64,000 nt of DNA, from assembly GCF_014750685.1 (NCBI RefSeq), contig NZ_JAAXGE010000014.1:248001-312000 (forward strand), given 5' to 3'. Position numbers and translations under genes: made by a program. Under the pieces are notes generated by a model. That model was not told the DNA's origin, did no database searches, and saw only the letters and a list, made by a program, of their open reading frames with translations. This document shows positions 28,496 to 38,450 of the stretch, in pieces. Numbering within the stretch: position 1 is the first letter of the stretch; each line of letters starts with the position of its first letter. Origin of the DNA: Bacteroides sp. GM023 (lineage in GTDB: Bacteria > Bacteroidota > Bacteroidia > Bacteroidales > Bacteroidaceae).

Positions 28496-29914
28496 TTATT
28501 TTTCAAAAGCGAACTTCCAATTATCATTGGTCGTTCTGGCTTGTTTCATAATCTTCTTTAATTCCTGCACTTTCTGAGGATACTGCTTTAATACATCTGC
28601 TACTTCCCCCGGATCTGCATTTAAATTATATAGTTCATACTTCTCTTTCTTCGGATTATTAACCTGAAGATGTAATAGTTTCCATCCGTCTTTAATCACA
28701 GCTTGCTTACCTCCCTGTTCGTGAAATTCAAAATAAAGGTAATCATGCTGTTTTTGCTTTCCCTTACCTGTCAAAGTTGGCAAGTATGAAATACCGTCAA
28801 TACCGGCGGGAGCTACCGTACCAATCAATTCACACATAGTTGGCATAAAATCCCAAAAAGAAGAAACCTGATAAGATACCGAACCTTCAGGAATCACTCC
28901 AGGCCACTTTACTACAAATGGAGTACGTATCCCCCCTTCATACAAATCACGTTTCATTCCTCTAAACGGACCATTACTATCAAAATATCTGGGATCATGC
29001 CCACCTTCCTTATGAGTACCGTTGTCTGAAGTAAAAACAATAATAGTATTATCTAAAACCCCTTTTTTAGACAACAAATCAACAACTCTTTGTACATCCC
29101 TATCCAAACGCGTAACCATAGCCGCAAAAGTAGCCCTCGGTTTTTCCTGTGGACGATACCCCTTACCCGGATAAGGAACTTCCTCAAATTTTCCATCATA
29201 ATCAAACAATTCATTATTGGGTACTACGATATCTGCATGAGGAATCGTTGGAGTCAAATACAAGAAAAAAGGCTTATCTGTATTCTTATCTAAAAAGGCA
29301 AGTGCTTTATCCATTATCATGTCATGAGAATACACTTTATTTTCCAACCTTACCGGAGTATTGTTCTCGAATAACTGGATAGGATAGTAGTTATGAGCAT
29401 TTCCTTGCCCCAAATAGCCGAAAAAATAATCAAAGCCCTGGTTATTAGGATGTCCCTCGGCCGAAGGACCTCCTAACCCCCATTTTCCGACACATGCCGT
29501 CACATAATCTTTAGTTTTAAAAACCTCCCCCAATGTTACTTCTTCATCAGCCAAATTCAAGTCATATTGCCGTCCATCTTCGGCTGTATACCCCTTATTA
29601 CCTCTGATAAAAGAATGCCCGGTATGTTTTCCAGTCAATAAAACACAACGAGACGGAGCACTGACTGTCGAACCGGAATAATGTTGGGTGAACTTCATTC
29701 CCTGTTCAGCCAATGCATCAATAGCCGGGGTTTTAATTCGTTCCTGTCCATAACATCCTAAATCTCCAATCCCTAAATCATCAGCCATAATAAAAACAAC
29801 ATTAGGAGTTGTCTTGTTAGAGTTTTGCTGTTGAGCATATCCTGAGACAAATGGAAGCATCAGCGTACCGGATGCTAACAAAATCTGATTCACTTTATTC
29901 ATCTGTGATTTCAT
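28496..29914 (-). CDS. Sulfatase C (Ser-type, S1 family), first gene of the main SusC/SusD operon
   Basis: A 472-residue exported sulfatase. After a signal peptide (about 1-27) come IMADDLGIGDLGCYG (about 42-56) and the signature SAPSRC with VLLTGKHTGH (about 88-103). KWGLGGPSAEG (about 144-154) and TSDNGTHKEGGHD (about 299-311) are further core motifs. It closely resembles sulfatase B, and both carry GPFRGMKRDLYEGG or its equivalent. It is the promoter-proximal gene of an operon running through two SusC/SusD pairs to the DUF1735 protein, which suggests its activity is needed early. An alternative ATG at 29902 would shorten the signal peptide by four residues. Confidence 0.87.
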   Translation of the reverse strand: MKSQMNKVNQILLASGTLMLPFVSGYAQQQNSNKTTPNVVFIMADDLGIGDLGCYGQERIKTPAIDALAEQGMKFTQHYSGSTVSAPSRCVLLTGKHTGHSFIRGNKGYTAEDGRQYDLNLADEEVTLGEVFKTKDYVTACVGKWGLGGPSAEGHPNNQGFDYFFGYLGQGNAHNYYPIQLFENNTPVRLENKVYSHDMIMDKALAFLDKNTDKPFFLYLTPTIPHADIVVPNNELFDYDGKFEEVPYPGKGYRPQEKPRATFAAMVTRLDRDVQRVVDLLSKKGVLDNTIIVFTSDNGTHKEGGHDPRYFDSNGPFRGMKRDLYEGGIRTPFVVKWPGVIPEGSVSYQVSSFWDFMPTMCELIGTVAPAGIDGISYLPTLTGKGKQKQHDYLYFEFHEQGGKQAVIKDGWKLLHLQVNNPKKEKYELYNLNADPGEVADVLKQYPQKVQELKKIMKQARTTNDNWKFAFEK

Positions 29915-29954
29915 TTCTACACTAATTTAAAGTCAAACGTTTATATTCGCACTA

Positions 29955-29962
29955 CAAAAATA
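29955..29962 (-). promoter_or_regulatory. -7 box of the sulfatase C/SusC/SusD operon
   Basis: TATTTTTG on the - strand, 40 bases upstream of the sulfatase C start, with a possible TTG at 29981-29983 in the -33 region. The paired operator repeats begin exactly 26 bases further upstream. Confidence 0.55.
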
Positions 29963-29988
29963 GACACTACAAAAGTTAATCAATGGTG

Positions 29989-30022
29989 AAAAATAAGTCA
30001 TTCGCAGGGTAAAAAACGGTCA
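29989..30022 (-). promoter_or_regulatory. Candidate HTCS operator, copy 2 (paired repeats, 22-bp period)
   Basis: Written on the + strand, AAAAATAAGTCA (29989-30000) and AAAAAACGGTCA (30011-30022) share AAAAANNNGTCA with a 22-bp start-to-start distance. The proximal copy lies 26 bases from the -7 box. Both values are identical at 58008-58041. The distal copy abuts the stop codon of the GH43-like gene. Confidence 0.6.
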
Positions 30023-31045
30023 TTAGTATCTTTGAATGCCATTTTCAGAGCATTTTAACTCTGCCATTTGTATAAAAGCATATCTTTGGTGTTTTTCCAG
30101 TTCCGAGCCTTTGACCTTTTCAGGCCGAAATGGCTCCACATGATAAAAAATATAAGTTCTATCATCTTGCACAAGCACACTGGGATGCCTTGCCTGACTC
30201 CAATCCAAAGTTCGGGAAGAAGTGCCAGTTTCCATGATTTGTCCATGATATTTCCAAGTGATTCCATCATCGGAACTATAAGTTGCGAGTCCTTTGTGCG
30301 GATCGGTCAACATATAGAAGCGGTCTTTCCACAGGAAAACATATACTCCTTCCTGATAGCCTATTCCATGTACTTTCTTATCATTAACCTCTCCTTTTAC
30401 GTCTCCCTTTACAGTCCAATCATTTAGATTACTACTTTCAGCATATCGAATCGTCTTACGTCCCTTTGTATCCTGATTATTAACACCTCCAACATAATAC
30501 ATCCGAAAATTCCCGTTCTCCAATTTAATGACTGAAGCATCCAGACAATCATCCTCACCAATAGTGACGTCAACTCGTTTCCATCCATTCAACATATCGG
30601 CAACAGAAGCCTTATAATGTGCAATACACCCACCCGTTCCCCATGGTGGAGTGGCATCTTCTTTGTATGTGACGAACATATGAGCTTCATCTCCATTGAG
30701 AATAATTCCCGGAGCCCAAAAAGTATGCCTGCTATCTGGTTTTCCTCCTTCTCCATCAAAAAGGCAATATCCTCTAAACATCCAATTTTTCAAATCCCTG
30801 GAAACCGCCACTCCTATCGGATTACCACACGTAGCCGCCACCCCCAAGGCCGGACGCCTACCTGTATAAAAACACATCCATTCTCCCGAAAAAGAATTCC
30901 ATACAATTTCCGGGTCACACGAACCACAATAGTAAGGATCAGCATAAATAGGAGCAGAAAACTCTACCATCTGTTGAGATTTTAACGCACCAGGAAACAG
31001 AAGTAATATAACGGTCACATAATATTCAAAAAATGTATTTTTCAT
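30023..31045 (-). CDS. Five-bladed beta-propeller glycosidase, GH43/GH117-like
   Basis: A 340-residue exported protein. A signal peptide (about 1-23) is followed by a repeated propeller pattern. Candidate catalytic residues fit the GH43/GH117 (clan GH-F-like) scheme: Asp in CDPEIVW (about 41-47), Asp in LDASVIKL (about 169-176) and Glu in GYQEGVYVF (about 233-241), the last in the position of the general acid. The likely role is exo-removal of an arabinose-type or anhydro-galactose-type residue in the periplasm. The family cannot be decided by eye. The start at 31045 is fixed by a 4-base ATGA overlap with the stop of sulfatase D (31042-31045). A longer frame from 31072 would overlap that gene by 31 bases. 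It is the last gene of the GH-A/GH2/sulfatase unit. Confidence 0.7.
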   Translation of the reverse strand: MKNTFFEYYVTVILLLFPGALKSQQMVEFSAPIYADPYYCGSCDPEIVWNSFSGEWMCFYTGRRPALGVAATCGNPIGVAVSRDLKNWMFRGYCLFDGEGGKPDSRHTFWAPGIILNGDEAHMFVTYKEDATPPWGTGGCIAHYKASVADMLNGWKRVDVTIGEDDCLDASVIKLENGNFRMYYVGGVNNQDTKGRKTIRYAESSNLNDWTVKGDVKGEVNDKKVHGIGYQEGVYVFLWKDRFYMLTDPHKGLATYSSDDGITWKYHGQIMETGTSSRTLDWSQARHPSVLVQDDRTYIFYHVEPFRPEKVKGSELEKHQRYAFIQMAELKCSENGIQRY

Positions 31046-32907
31046 TTCACCTTTAAATATTTTAACCGCCAATCTACACCATTACACTTCTGAGGAACAT
31101 CCGCCGCATCTAATACGAACTGATACCCTAAACCGGCATCTTGCAAATACGTGATGTCATTCAGTATCAAAAGAGATTCCGCACCGGTCTTTGCTATCTT
31201 CAAAGCCTCCCGCATTGGATTTGCCGGATCTATTTGCTTTACTTTACTTAAAGCAACAATAGCCCGACTCCGCACATAAGCTTGCGAATCGTTCAATAGT
31301 TTTTTTAATTCTTTATTTAAAGAAAAAGACTCCCTTCCAAAAGAAGCACATACTGTAGCCCCCCAATAACGATCTACCGGATCCAATGAACTTAATGCTT
31401 CACGAAGTTTTCCTTCTATTTGTTTGAAAGGGTAAAGTTCCAAATCTGCAATATCCGAATACCTTCTTAAGGAGATAGAATTATCCCGACCGAACTTTGT
31501 CGGATTCTGTTTTCCATTCTCCAACCATTCACACTCCGGGAAAAAACCTAGATCATATTCATCAAGCATCTTTTCTTTCAAAATTCTACGTAATTCTTTC
31601 AATTTGGCTTTGTATTCCGGATCATCTGCCAAATTATGGATTTCATAAGGATCAACAGACAAATCATACAACTCCTCAGCTCCCTGTGGTTCAAAGAAAC
31701 GTCTCTGAACAGAATTCAACTTACCCATTTCATACAATTCACGCCATTCACGAAAAGCCGCCTGTTTATAACGATAAAATGCATAAAGAGATTTGGAATG
31801 ATAAGGTTGGAAATTACGAGAATACTTAAAATCTCCTTTTCGAAGTGTACGATTAAAAGCATAAAGTTCATCAAAACGATCGCCATAACCATATACCTCA
31901 TCGCGCGCTTCCAACTGTTCCAAAGAAATGTCAGTTCCCAAAAAAGGAATACCATCCATATCGTCTGGTATATCTACTCCTGCCAAATGAAGTAAAGTCG
32001 GTCCAAAATCCATAAAACTGACTAATCCGTTTGCTCTCGTATCAATTTTAACTGGCAATTTATCACGCCATTTTTTAGGAACATACACAACTAAGGGCAC
32101 TTGCAAACCGGTTTCAGTCGTATACCCTTTCGTGCCCGGAAGAGAACCGCCATTATCACCAAAATAAAAAATAAAGGTATTATCCAGCTCACCGTCAGCC
32201 TCAAGCATATCTATCAACTGCCCCAGTTCTTTGTCTGAATCCTGAATACGGTCATAGAAAGTAGCATATGTATACCTGAACAGTTCTGTGTCAGGATGAT
32301 AAGGATGCACGAAAACTTTGGAAGGACTATTGATTGTTGGTACTTCCTGAAGAGCAGTTTTCTTAAACTGCAATTTCCCTTCATGCGTCACTGCATTCGT
32401 ACGTACATGGAAGAAAGGCATATGTTTATCAGGGCGTTTACGCCAATCACCCATTTTTCCATCAACAATATCCCATGCTGTTTTATCCAAAAAGCAATTA
32501 TAATCCGTTTTTGAAGCATTCGAAGTATGATAACCTACATTTCGTAAATAAGCCGGAAACATTTTAAGACCCTCAGGCATAGGCACTTGTTCCAGTTTAC
32601 GATGAAAACCAGCTCCTAAACGAGGTGCATAGCACCCTGTAATCAAGGTAGAACGGGCCGCAGAACTGACAGGAGCATTACTATATGCATTGTTAAAAAC
32701 AATGCCTTCATCAGCCAATCTTTCTACGTTAGGAGTTACGGCTCCATATTCCCCATTATTATATAAACTCAAATAATGTTTAGATACATCTTCGGTCATG
32801 AACCATACAAAATTAGGGCGTTCCTGTTTTACTTCTTCGGCAGACAGCAATGCAAAACTGCCTGATGCCCACAAAAAACCTATTCCTTTTGCTAATTTAT
32901 TATTCAT
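31042..32907 (-). CDS. Sulfatase D (Ser-type) with a C-terminal helical extension
   Basis: A 621-residue exported sulfatase, well above the usual 450-500. The signal peptide covers about 1-23. FMTEDVSKHYLS (about 35-46) is an atypical metal motif with Glu-Asp, as in N-sulfoglucosamine sulfohydrolase-like enzymes. The signature is SSAAR in NAPVSSAARSTLITG (about 77-91), with Ala instead of Pro at the third position. YFGDNGGS (about 248-255) is the second metal site. The last 110 residues contain a SRAIVALSKVK repeat-like pattern resembling a HEAT/armadillo extension. It is translationally coupled to the GH43-like gene by an ATGA overlap. The substrate is unknown. The fold class suggests sulfate near a ring nitrogen or a related position, but that is weak. 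Confidence 0.83.
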   Translation of the reverse strand: MNNKLAKGIGFLWASGSFALLSAEEVKQERPNFVWFMTEDVSKHYLSLYNNGEYGAVTPNVERLADEGIVFNNAYSNAPVSSAARSTLITGCYAPRLGAGFHRKLEQVPMPEGLKMFPAYLRNVGYHTSNASKTDYNCFLDKTAWDIVDGKMGDWRKRPDKHMPFFHVRTNAVTHEGKLQFKKTALQEVPTINSPSKVFVHPYHPDTELFRYTYATFYDRIQDSDKELGQLIDMLEADGELDNTFIFYFGDNGGSLPGTKGYTTETGLQVPLVVYVPKKWRDKLPVKIDTRANGLVSFMDFGPTLLHLAGVDIPDDMDGIPFLGTDISLEQLEARDEVYGYGDRFDELYAFNRTLRKGDFKYSRNFQPYHSKSLYAFYRYKQAAFREWRELYEMGKLNSVQRRFFEPQGAEELYDLSVDPYEIHNLADDPEYKAKLKELRRILKEKMLDEYDLGFFPECEWLENGKQNPTKFGRDNSISLRRYSDIADLELYPFKQIEGKLREALSSLDPVDRYWGATVCASFGRESFSLNKELKKLLNDSQAYVRSRAIVALSKVKQIDPANPMREALKIAKTGAESLLILNDITYLQDAGLGYQFVLDAADVPQKCNGVDWRLKYLKVK

Positions 32908-32939
32908 ATAATATCATTTTTGTCTTTCTGAAAACGAAT

Positions 32940-34343
32940 TCACATCTCTTCTTTTATTTTCTCCCCTGTCAGCCTGTCTGAAATATCTTTTTTCAAATTT
33001 GTTTCTCCGGGAAAATGGTCACCAACCGATTGTTGCCATATATCAAGAGCCATTCTTAGTTCTTCAACTGCCCTTTTCTTTTGTTTCTTCCCTGCAAGAT
33101 TCTTCGTACAATGTATATCATCAGGTATTTCATATAATTCCTCAGCTCGACGCGGAGCTGTAAAGCAATCTTGCTGTACTAAAGGAAGCTGTCCTTTTAA
33201 ATAGCTATCAAGCATCTTCTTATAAGCAGGCATACGCATCGTTTCACCAACAGATGGATTAGGCAAATGAGGCAGCCAGTTCTTTATATATACATATTTT
33301 CTAGTAATAACCGAACGCTCATAAGCCTTAAAGACATGCCAATTATGTTCTGCAAAAGCATAATTACGTATCTCATCCTGAGGATTTTTCATTATAGGCA
33401 ACATACTTACCCCTTGTAGACCGGGAGAACGTTTCACTCCGGCCAGTTCCAGTAAAGTAGGTCCAATATCAACAGCACTAGCCAGGCTATTTGTCACAGT
33501 TCCCTTTTTTATTAAAACAGGATAGTAAACAATAAAAGGAGACTTCAAACCCTGCACATTGACACGAGTTTTGCATTGTGGAAATGGACGTCCATTATCA
33601 GTCATTACTATAATAACCGTATTCTCCAATATCCCTTCCTCACGTAGTACATCTAAAACTTGACCAATATGATTATCAAATCTCTCTATTTCATCATAAT
33701 AGTCGGCCAGTTCTTCACGCATTTCCGGTGAATCCTGCAAATAGGGCGGAACTATTACATCTTTAGGATCAAAAGGGTGTTCAAAATGTCCTTGCTTATA
33801 TGGCCGGTGCGGATCAATAGATGCTGCAAACATAAAAAAAGGTTTATCTTTGGGACGTTGATGCAAAGCTTCCTTCCACAAATCAACCATTGTCCATGGT
33901 TTTGACCAGTCAATGAATTTACCATAATCAAAGCGTGCTTTTACTTTCGGATTATTTGTTCCATGAGTCTTTCCAACAAGCATAGTGTAATATCCCTTAT
34001 CATGCAAACGATCCGGGAATAAATTAATATGTTCCGGCATATTCTCATGCAAATTAGGTGCCCCGGTAGCGCTAGGATACATCCCCGTCAAAATTGAACA
34101 ACGACTGGGACTACTGGAACTTGCCGTCAAATAGAAATTATTAAAGCGCATTCCGTTTCGGGCCAGCCAGTCAATATTAGGGGTGTGAATGGTCGGATGC
34201 CCATAAGCACCGATTTCCTCCCATCCCAGATCATCTGCTATAAACACCAGAATATTGGGCTTCTGCACTGGAGCATCAGCTTTGACAGCATGGGGTGCGG
34301 CAACACTACATAAAGTAGCTAAAGAATAGATTACATTTTTCAT
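32940..34343 (-). CDS. Sulfatase E (Ser-type, N-sulfatase-like group)
   Basis: A 467-residue exported sulfatase. A signal peptide (about 1-22) is followed by FIADDLGWEEIGAYGHP (about 34-50) and SSPSRCSILTGMYP (about 79-92). The segment KTHGTN (about 124-129) replaces the more common KWHLG. It is a close paralogue of sulfatase G (42041-43432). The two agree over almost every motif, including NLHENMP, WSKPWTMVDLWK, ASIDPHRP and the NWHVFKAYER stretch. The pair brackets the GH-A gene block, pointing to duplication within the locus. It lies 11 bases downstream of the second GH2 gene. Confidence 0.87.
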   Translation of the reverse strand: MKNVIYSLATLCSVAAPHAVKADAPVQKPNILVFIADDLGWEEIGAYGHPTIHTPNIDWLARNGMRFNNFYLTASSSSPSRCSILTGMYPSATGAPNLHENMPEHINLFPDRLHDKGYYTMLVGKTHGTNNPKVKARFDYGKFIDWSKPWTMVDLWKEALHQRPKDKPFFMFAASIDPHRPYKQGHFEHPFDPKDVIVPPYLQDSPEMREELADYYDEIERFDNHIGQVLDVLREEGILENTVIIVMTDNGRPFPQCKTRVNVQGLKSPFIVYYPVLIKKGTVTNSLASAVDIGPTLLELAGVKRSPGLQGVSMLPIMKNPQDEIRNYAFAEHNWHVFKAYERSVITRKYVYIKNWLPHLPNPSVGETMRMPAYKKMLDSYLKGQLPLVQQDCFTAPRRAEELYEIPDDIHCTKNLAGKKQKKRAVEELRMALDIWQQSVGDHFPGETNLKKDISDRLTGEKIKEEM

Positions 34344-34354
34344 CTCATTTCGTG

Positions 34355-36775
34355 TTATTCAATTTCAAAATCAATATTGCAAGATTGTAGCAATGGGGAA
34401 GTTAATTTTATGTTCACTTTTCCTTTGCTGATAGTTTGAATATAGCCTAACAACGTACCATTCTTACAACGTTGTCTATTATCACGATAATTGTCAGCGA
34501 CATTATTATCACCACTTTCAAGCCCCAGCAATTTGGCCGGTCCTTCCATATGACATGTTATTTGATTATCTGCCAATACTACCGGAATTCCATTCTCGTC
34601 TACAATGTGAATCATCAAATGTATGCATTCCTTTTCTTGTATATGGTTATCCTTATCCAAAGTTGCCTTTATAGCATACGGACGTCCACTCGTACGTATC
34701 ATTTCCTTCGTAACGGCCTTGCCTTCTTTATATCCTACAACCTCTAAAGTTCCGGCAATATAAGGAATATCCCAATAAATAATGGCAGTCTGGTCATCAT
34801 ATTTTCTCTTTTCTCCTACCAACCCACCGTTCAAATATAACTCTGCTTCTTCACAATTGGTATAAGCCACTACCCTAACGAGCTCTCCTTGTTCATAATT
34901 CCATACTGCCGGGGCATTGGTTAAAAGTTTTTTCTTATTTTCATTATTCTTATATGTACCTATATAAATGGTAGGAGCATCGGCCCATAAAGCACGGCGA
35001 AAATAACCATTAGGCTTTATGTTACCAGCCAAATCGATCATACCGGTAGTAAAACCTCTTGACGGCCAAGGTCCAGCCTCCCCCAAGTAGTCGAACCCTG
35101 TCCAAATAAACTGTCCCAAAATATACTCATTATCACGAACCGCTTTCCATGCATTCAAGTCATGACGAGTTTCACTGCCATAAAGTATCCTTCGGGGATA
35201 TTTTTCATGGTCAAGCTTATATCGTTGTTCCGTATAGTTATATCCAACAATATCCAGAACACCCGGATAATCCGTTTCATTGGACATTACTGCTCCTGCC
35301 AAAGCAGCAGTAACGGGACGAGACAAATCATATTTTTTCACTTCAGCCACCAGTTCTTTGGCAATATCTCCTAAACGCTCCGCACGAGGCTGATTTTTTT
35401 GATACCCCTTCACATGCTGCTGCCCGATTCCCTCTTTATCTAATATTGGATGCGAATAAGGATCATTGGGATAATCAACTTCGTTACCAATACTCCACAT
35501 TATGACCGAAGGATGATTACGATCACGACGAACCATATCAGACAAATCCCTTTTACTCCATTCGCGAAAATAAGAAGCTGATCCCTCAAATCCAGGTTTA
35601 CCTTTATTCCATCCTGCTATCCATTTCTTTTTAGGATATTCCCATTCATCAAAAGCTTCGTCTTTCACCAATAAACCTAATTCGTCACAAAGTTCATAAA
35701 CACAAGTAGCCTGCGGATTATGGCTCATACGAATGGCATTACATCCTATTGCTTTCAATTGCATCAAACGACGACGCCACACTTCCTTAGGAACCGCCGC
35801 CCCCAAACAACCTGCATCGTGATGGACACATACGCCTTTTATTTTCATACTCTTCCCATTCAAAGCAAAACCTTTATTGGAATCAAAAGTAAGAGTACGA
35901 ATTCCTGCCATAGTCCGAGTTTCATCTAAAACCTTTCCATTCTGTAAAACACGGGTATAGATAGTATATAAATGAGGAATATCCAAACTCCAAAGTTCCG
36001 GCGACGGAATAGCAATGCGACTTTCAGTCGTAGTTACTTTATCAGGCAAAGCATGACAAACAGAAATATCCCCGGCAACCTTCTTTTTATCCGGAGAATA
36101 TACTTCATGTATAATTTGTACTTTGGATGAAAGCGCCGTCGCATTATTTATCTCTGTCTGTATTATCAGATCCGCACTATTCTTCTTTACCTCTGCCGAA
36201 TAACTTACTCCCCATTGATTAATATGCACCGGAGCGGCATATACCAGATACACATCCCTATAAATTCCTGAACCTGTATACCACCTGGAATCCGCATCTT
36301 GCGAATGATCTACTCGTACGGCTAATACATTTTTACCACCATAATGTATATAAGGAGTCAAATCATACATAAAAGAAACATATCCGTTCGGGCGCTTGCC
36401 AATCCACTTCCCGTTAATAAAAACTTCACTATTATTATAAACGCCCTCAAAATAAATATAAACACGTTTCCCTTTTTCATTTGCAGGAATATCCAAATCT
36501 TTACGATACCACCCAATCCCCCCCGGCAAATATCCGGTACAACTCGATAAGTCCGGGCTTGCAACAGCCTCGACACTCCAGTCATGCGGCAAGTCTAATT
36601 TCCTCCACTGAGAATGGTCAAAATATTCTGCACCTAAATATTTCCCGTCTCCCAGATAAAAAAACCAATTGTCATTAATAAGTTCTCGTCTGCCAAAACC
36701 TTGGCTAAAAACCTGCAACAGACACAATTGCATTGCCAGAAAGAATATAAATCTATACTTATTCATCATAGTCAT
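34355..36775 (-). CDS. GH2 glycosidase, 806 residues (beta-galactosidase/glucuronidase group)
   Basis: A signal peptide (about 1-25), the GH2 sugar-binding domain (about 30-200), an Ig-like domain (about 205-305), the TIM barrel (about 308-600) and further C-terminal sandwich domains to the end. The acid/base is E432 in WSIGNEVDYPND and the nucleophile is E535 in LYGSETRHD. It is shorter than LacZ and lacks the Bgal_small_N domain, as in the exo-acting Bacteroides GH2 group that includes beta-galactosidases and glucuronidases. The sugar is therefore open. The start ATG at 36775 overlaps the stop of the upstream GH-A gene by 4 bases (36772-36775), so the two are translationally coupled and probably work on the same oligosaccharide. 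Confidence 0.85.
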   Translation of the reverse strand: MTMMNKYRFIFFLAMQLCLLQVFSQGFGRRELINDNWFFYLGDGKYLGAEYFDHSQWRKLDLPHDWSVEAVASPDLSSCTGYLPGGIGWYRKDLDIPANEKGKRVYIYFEGVYNNSEVFINGKWIGKRPNGYVSFMYDLTPYIHYGGKNVLAVRVDHSQDADSRWYTGSGIYRDVYLVYAAPVHINQWGVSYSAEVKKNSADLIIQTEINNATALSSKVQIIHEVYSPDKKKVAGDISVCHALPDKVTTTESRIAIPSPELWSLDIPHLYTIYTRVLQNGKVLDETRTMAGIRTLTFDSNKGFALNGKSMKIKGVCVHHDAGCLGAAVPKEVWRRRLMQLKAIGCNAIRMSHNPQATCVYELCDELGLLVKDEAFDEWEYPKKKWIAGWNKGKPGFEGSASYFREWSKRDLSDMVRRDRNHPSVIMWSIGNEVDYPNDPYSHPILDKEGIGQQHVKGYQKNQPRAERLGDIAKELVAEVKKYDLSRPVTAALAGAVMSNETDYPGVLDIVGYNYTEQRYKLDHEKYPRRILYGSETRHDLNAWKAVRDNEYILGQFIWTGFDYLGEAGPWPSRGFTTGMIDLAGNIKPNGYFRRALWADAPTIYIGTYKNNENKKKLLTNAPAVWNYEQGELVRVVAYTNCEEAELYLNGGLVGEKRKYDDQTAIIYWDIPYIAGTLEVVGYKEGKAVTKEMIRTSGRPYAIKATLDKDNHIQEKECIHLMIHIVDENGIPVVLADNQITCHMEGPAKLLGLESGDNNVADNYRDNRQRCKNGTLLGYIQTISKGKVNIKLTSPLLQSCNIDFEIE

Positions 36776-38424
36776 AATTTTATGCTCAAGAATACAATAC
36801 TTTTCGAAGGAAGATTAACAGTCAATGAATTATTTGCCATAGTAAGCTTTTCACTTTGTCCCTCTATGGGAAGTGATATATCAAACATGATTTGTTCTGC
36901 CTTTCCCTCCAATGACGCGCCATCCAAAAGGAGTGATACATCTTTCAAATCATTCTCATTCTTATTGATTATAGTAATAAACAGCTCTTCATCATTAACA
37001 AAAGCCATCGTATAAACATCATCTTTTATACCATAAGCCTGAATAGGAACATACCACATGGTATTGCCAGCTATCGCATTGGCAAACACTTTCATAACAT
37101 AATAAGAACGCATTCTTTTAGCCTCTTCGCCTTTTTTAAAATAAATGGATCTTGTTTCCGAATTTACCCCTCGGGAAAAAGGCTCGAAAAAAATTTCTCC
37201 CTGAATCCCATCCTTATAAAACTCAGCTTTCTCTTGATAAGCATCCAGTATAGCATCCAATGTTTCCGGCTCTACCCCATTTGTACGTCCTCCGGAGCCA
37301 ATTCCAGTCTCATCCGCAAATGCATATTTCCCATTACGTCGCGCTTCTTCAACAAACATTTCGTACAAGTACTGATCGCTCTCATTATTATTTAAATTGT
37401 GAGTTGAAAACCCATAATACAAATCAAGGCTACCATTTTCCTTTGCTGATTTTATAAAGTTCACACCTTGGGTAATTCCCCAGCTTGCCGGGTCTACATA
37501 TAAAGGCTTTGTTATGCCTCTAGCCAAACACTCTGCATTCAACCGTAATATGATTTGTTTAGCACGTTCGGCATTAATTACTCCTACCCACTCTTTGGCA
37601 ATAGCCAAATACTTGACAGGCACTCCATTGTTCTGCATATATTCCAGATAATCAGCGAGAAAAACAGCATATTTCGCACAATCAAAGCGGGTTGTCGGCT
37701 TATAATCGCAAATCCACTCAGGAAGATTATTTTCATTATTATAACCATTATAGTCACTTTTCATAGTAGCCCAAAACTGAATATTGGAATTCACTGCCTG
37801 CAATAGTTTCATACTTTTCACCGCATCTTCATAGAATGAAAGATTCTTTTGCCCTTCTTCCAATTCCTGCTTCTTGTCATAAGAAACCCGGCAAACATCG
37901 AAATGTATATCTTGAAAGCACCATTGAGCCACTTCTTCCGGGTTAGCCGCCTTTTGTAGAAAGAACTGACTACGTTCCATATCTCCTCCAACCAGAAGGA
38001 TTCGCTGCTTTCGTTCATTCAAGTTTATTTTCAAGGCATTATCCAAAGGAATTTCATAATCTTTCAATATGATGGTATAAGTAATCTGATTGTCTGTGCT
38101 TCTCGCAACAAAACGCTCCTCTCTCTCCCAATTATTCAGGTAAGTATGCGGATCAGGATATAGGGTTGTTCCCGGAATCAAAGTATATCCGAGATTCGTT
38201 ATTTGGCTCCCATCTTTAACCCCGCTAATTATAATTTGGTGATTTTCATTATCCACCACCGCTTCTATTTTCTGTTCATTCATCCATACCACAAAGGAAC
38301 TTAATAATCCCTCATTCGTTATTTTATTATCATTGGAGCAACAAACATGTGATACCCCTATGAATAGAAGAATCAACCAAAAGAAATATTTCAACTTACA
38401 GTTTGTATATACATGTCTCATCAT
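36772..38424 (-). CDS. Lipoprotein clan GH-A-like glycosidase 1, family not recognised
   Basis: A 550-residue lipoprotein. The signal peptide ends at a Cys pair (GVSHVCC, about 25-31), which would anchor it, probably at the surface. Residues about 40-125 form a sandwich module homologous to the one in the protein at 39876-41492, sharing ISGVKDGS/IKGIRDGS-type and NWEREERFV/EWQNEERFI-type strands. The remaining part looks like a TIM barrel with a C-terminal beta-sandwich, as in GH30-like enzymes. Candidate catalytic Glu residues are in LAIAKEWVG (about 265-273), where the usual Asn before Glu is Lys, and in AFADETGIG (about 360-368). I do not recognise the family. It is coupled by overlap to a GH2 gene. 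Confidence 0.65.
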   Translation of the reverse strand: MMRHVYTNCKLKYFFWLILLFIGVSHVCCSNDNKITNEGLLSSFVVWMNEQKIEAVVDNENHQIIISGVKDGSQITNLGYTLIPGTTLYPDPHTYLNNWEREERFVARSTDNQITYTIILKDYEIPLDNALKINLNERKQRILLVGGDMERSQFFLQKAANPEEVAQWCFQDIHFDVCRVSYDKKQELEEGQKNLSFYEDAVKSMKLLQAVNSNIQFWATMKSDYNGYNNENNLPEWICDYKPTTRFDCAKYAVFLADYLEYMQNNGVPVKYLAIAKEWVGVINAERAKQIILRLNAECLARGITKPLYVDPASWGITQGVNFIKSAKENGSLDLYYGFSTHNLNNNESDQYLYEMFVEEARRNGKYAFADETGIGSGGRTNGVEPETLDAILDAYQEKAEFYKDGIQGEIFFEPFSRGVNSETRSIYFKKGEEAKRMRSYYVMKVFANAIAGNTMWYVPIQAYGIKDDVYTMAFVNDEELFITIINKNENDLKDVSLLLDGASLEGKAEQIMFDISLPIEGQSEKLTMANNSLTVNLPSKSIVFLSIKL

Positions 38425-38450
38425 AAACTCTTGTATTTTAAAATTCTGTT

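Noticed and set aside
30023..31045. Naming the propeller protein as GH117 anhydro-galactosidase
   Set aside because: The fold and triad are compatible, but I could not confirm the family-specific residues; it is left as GH43/GH117-like.
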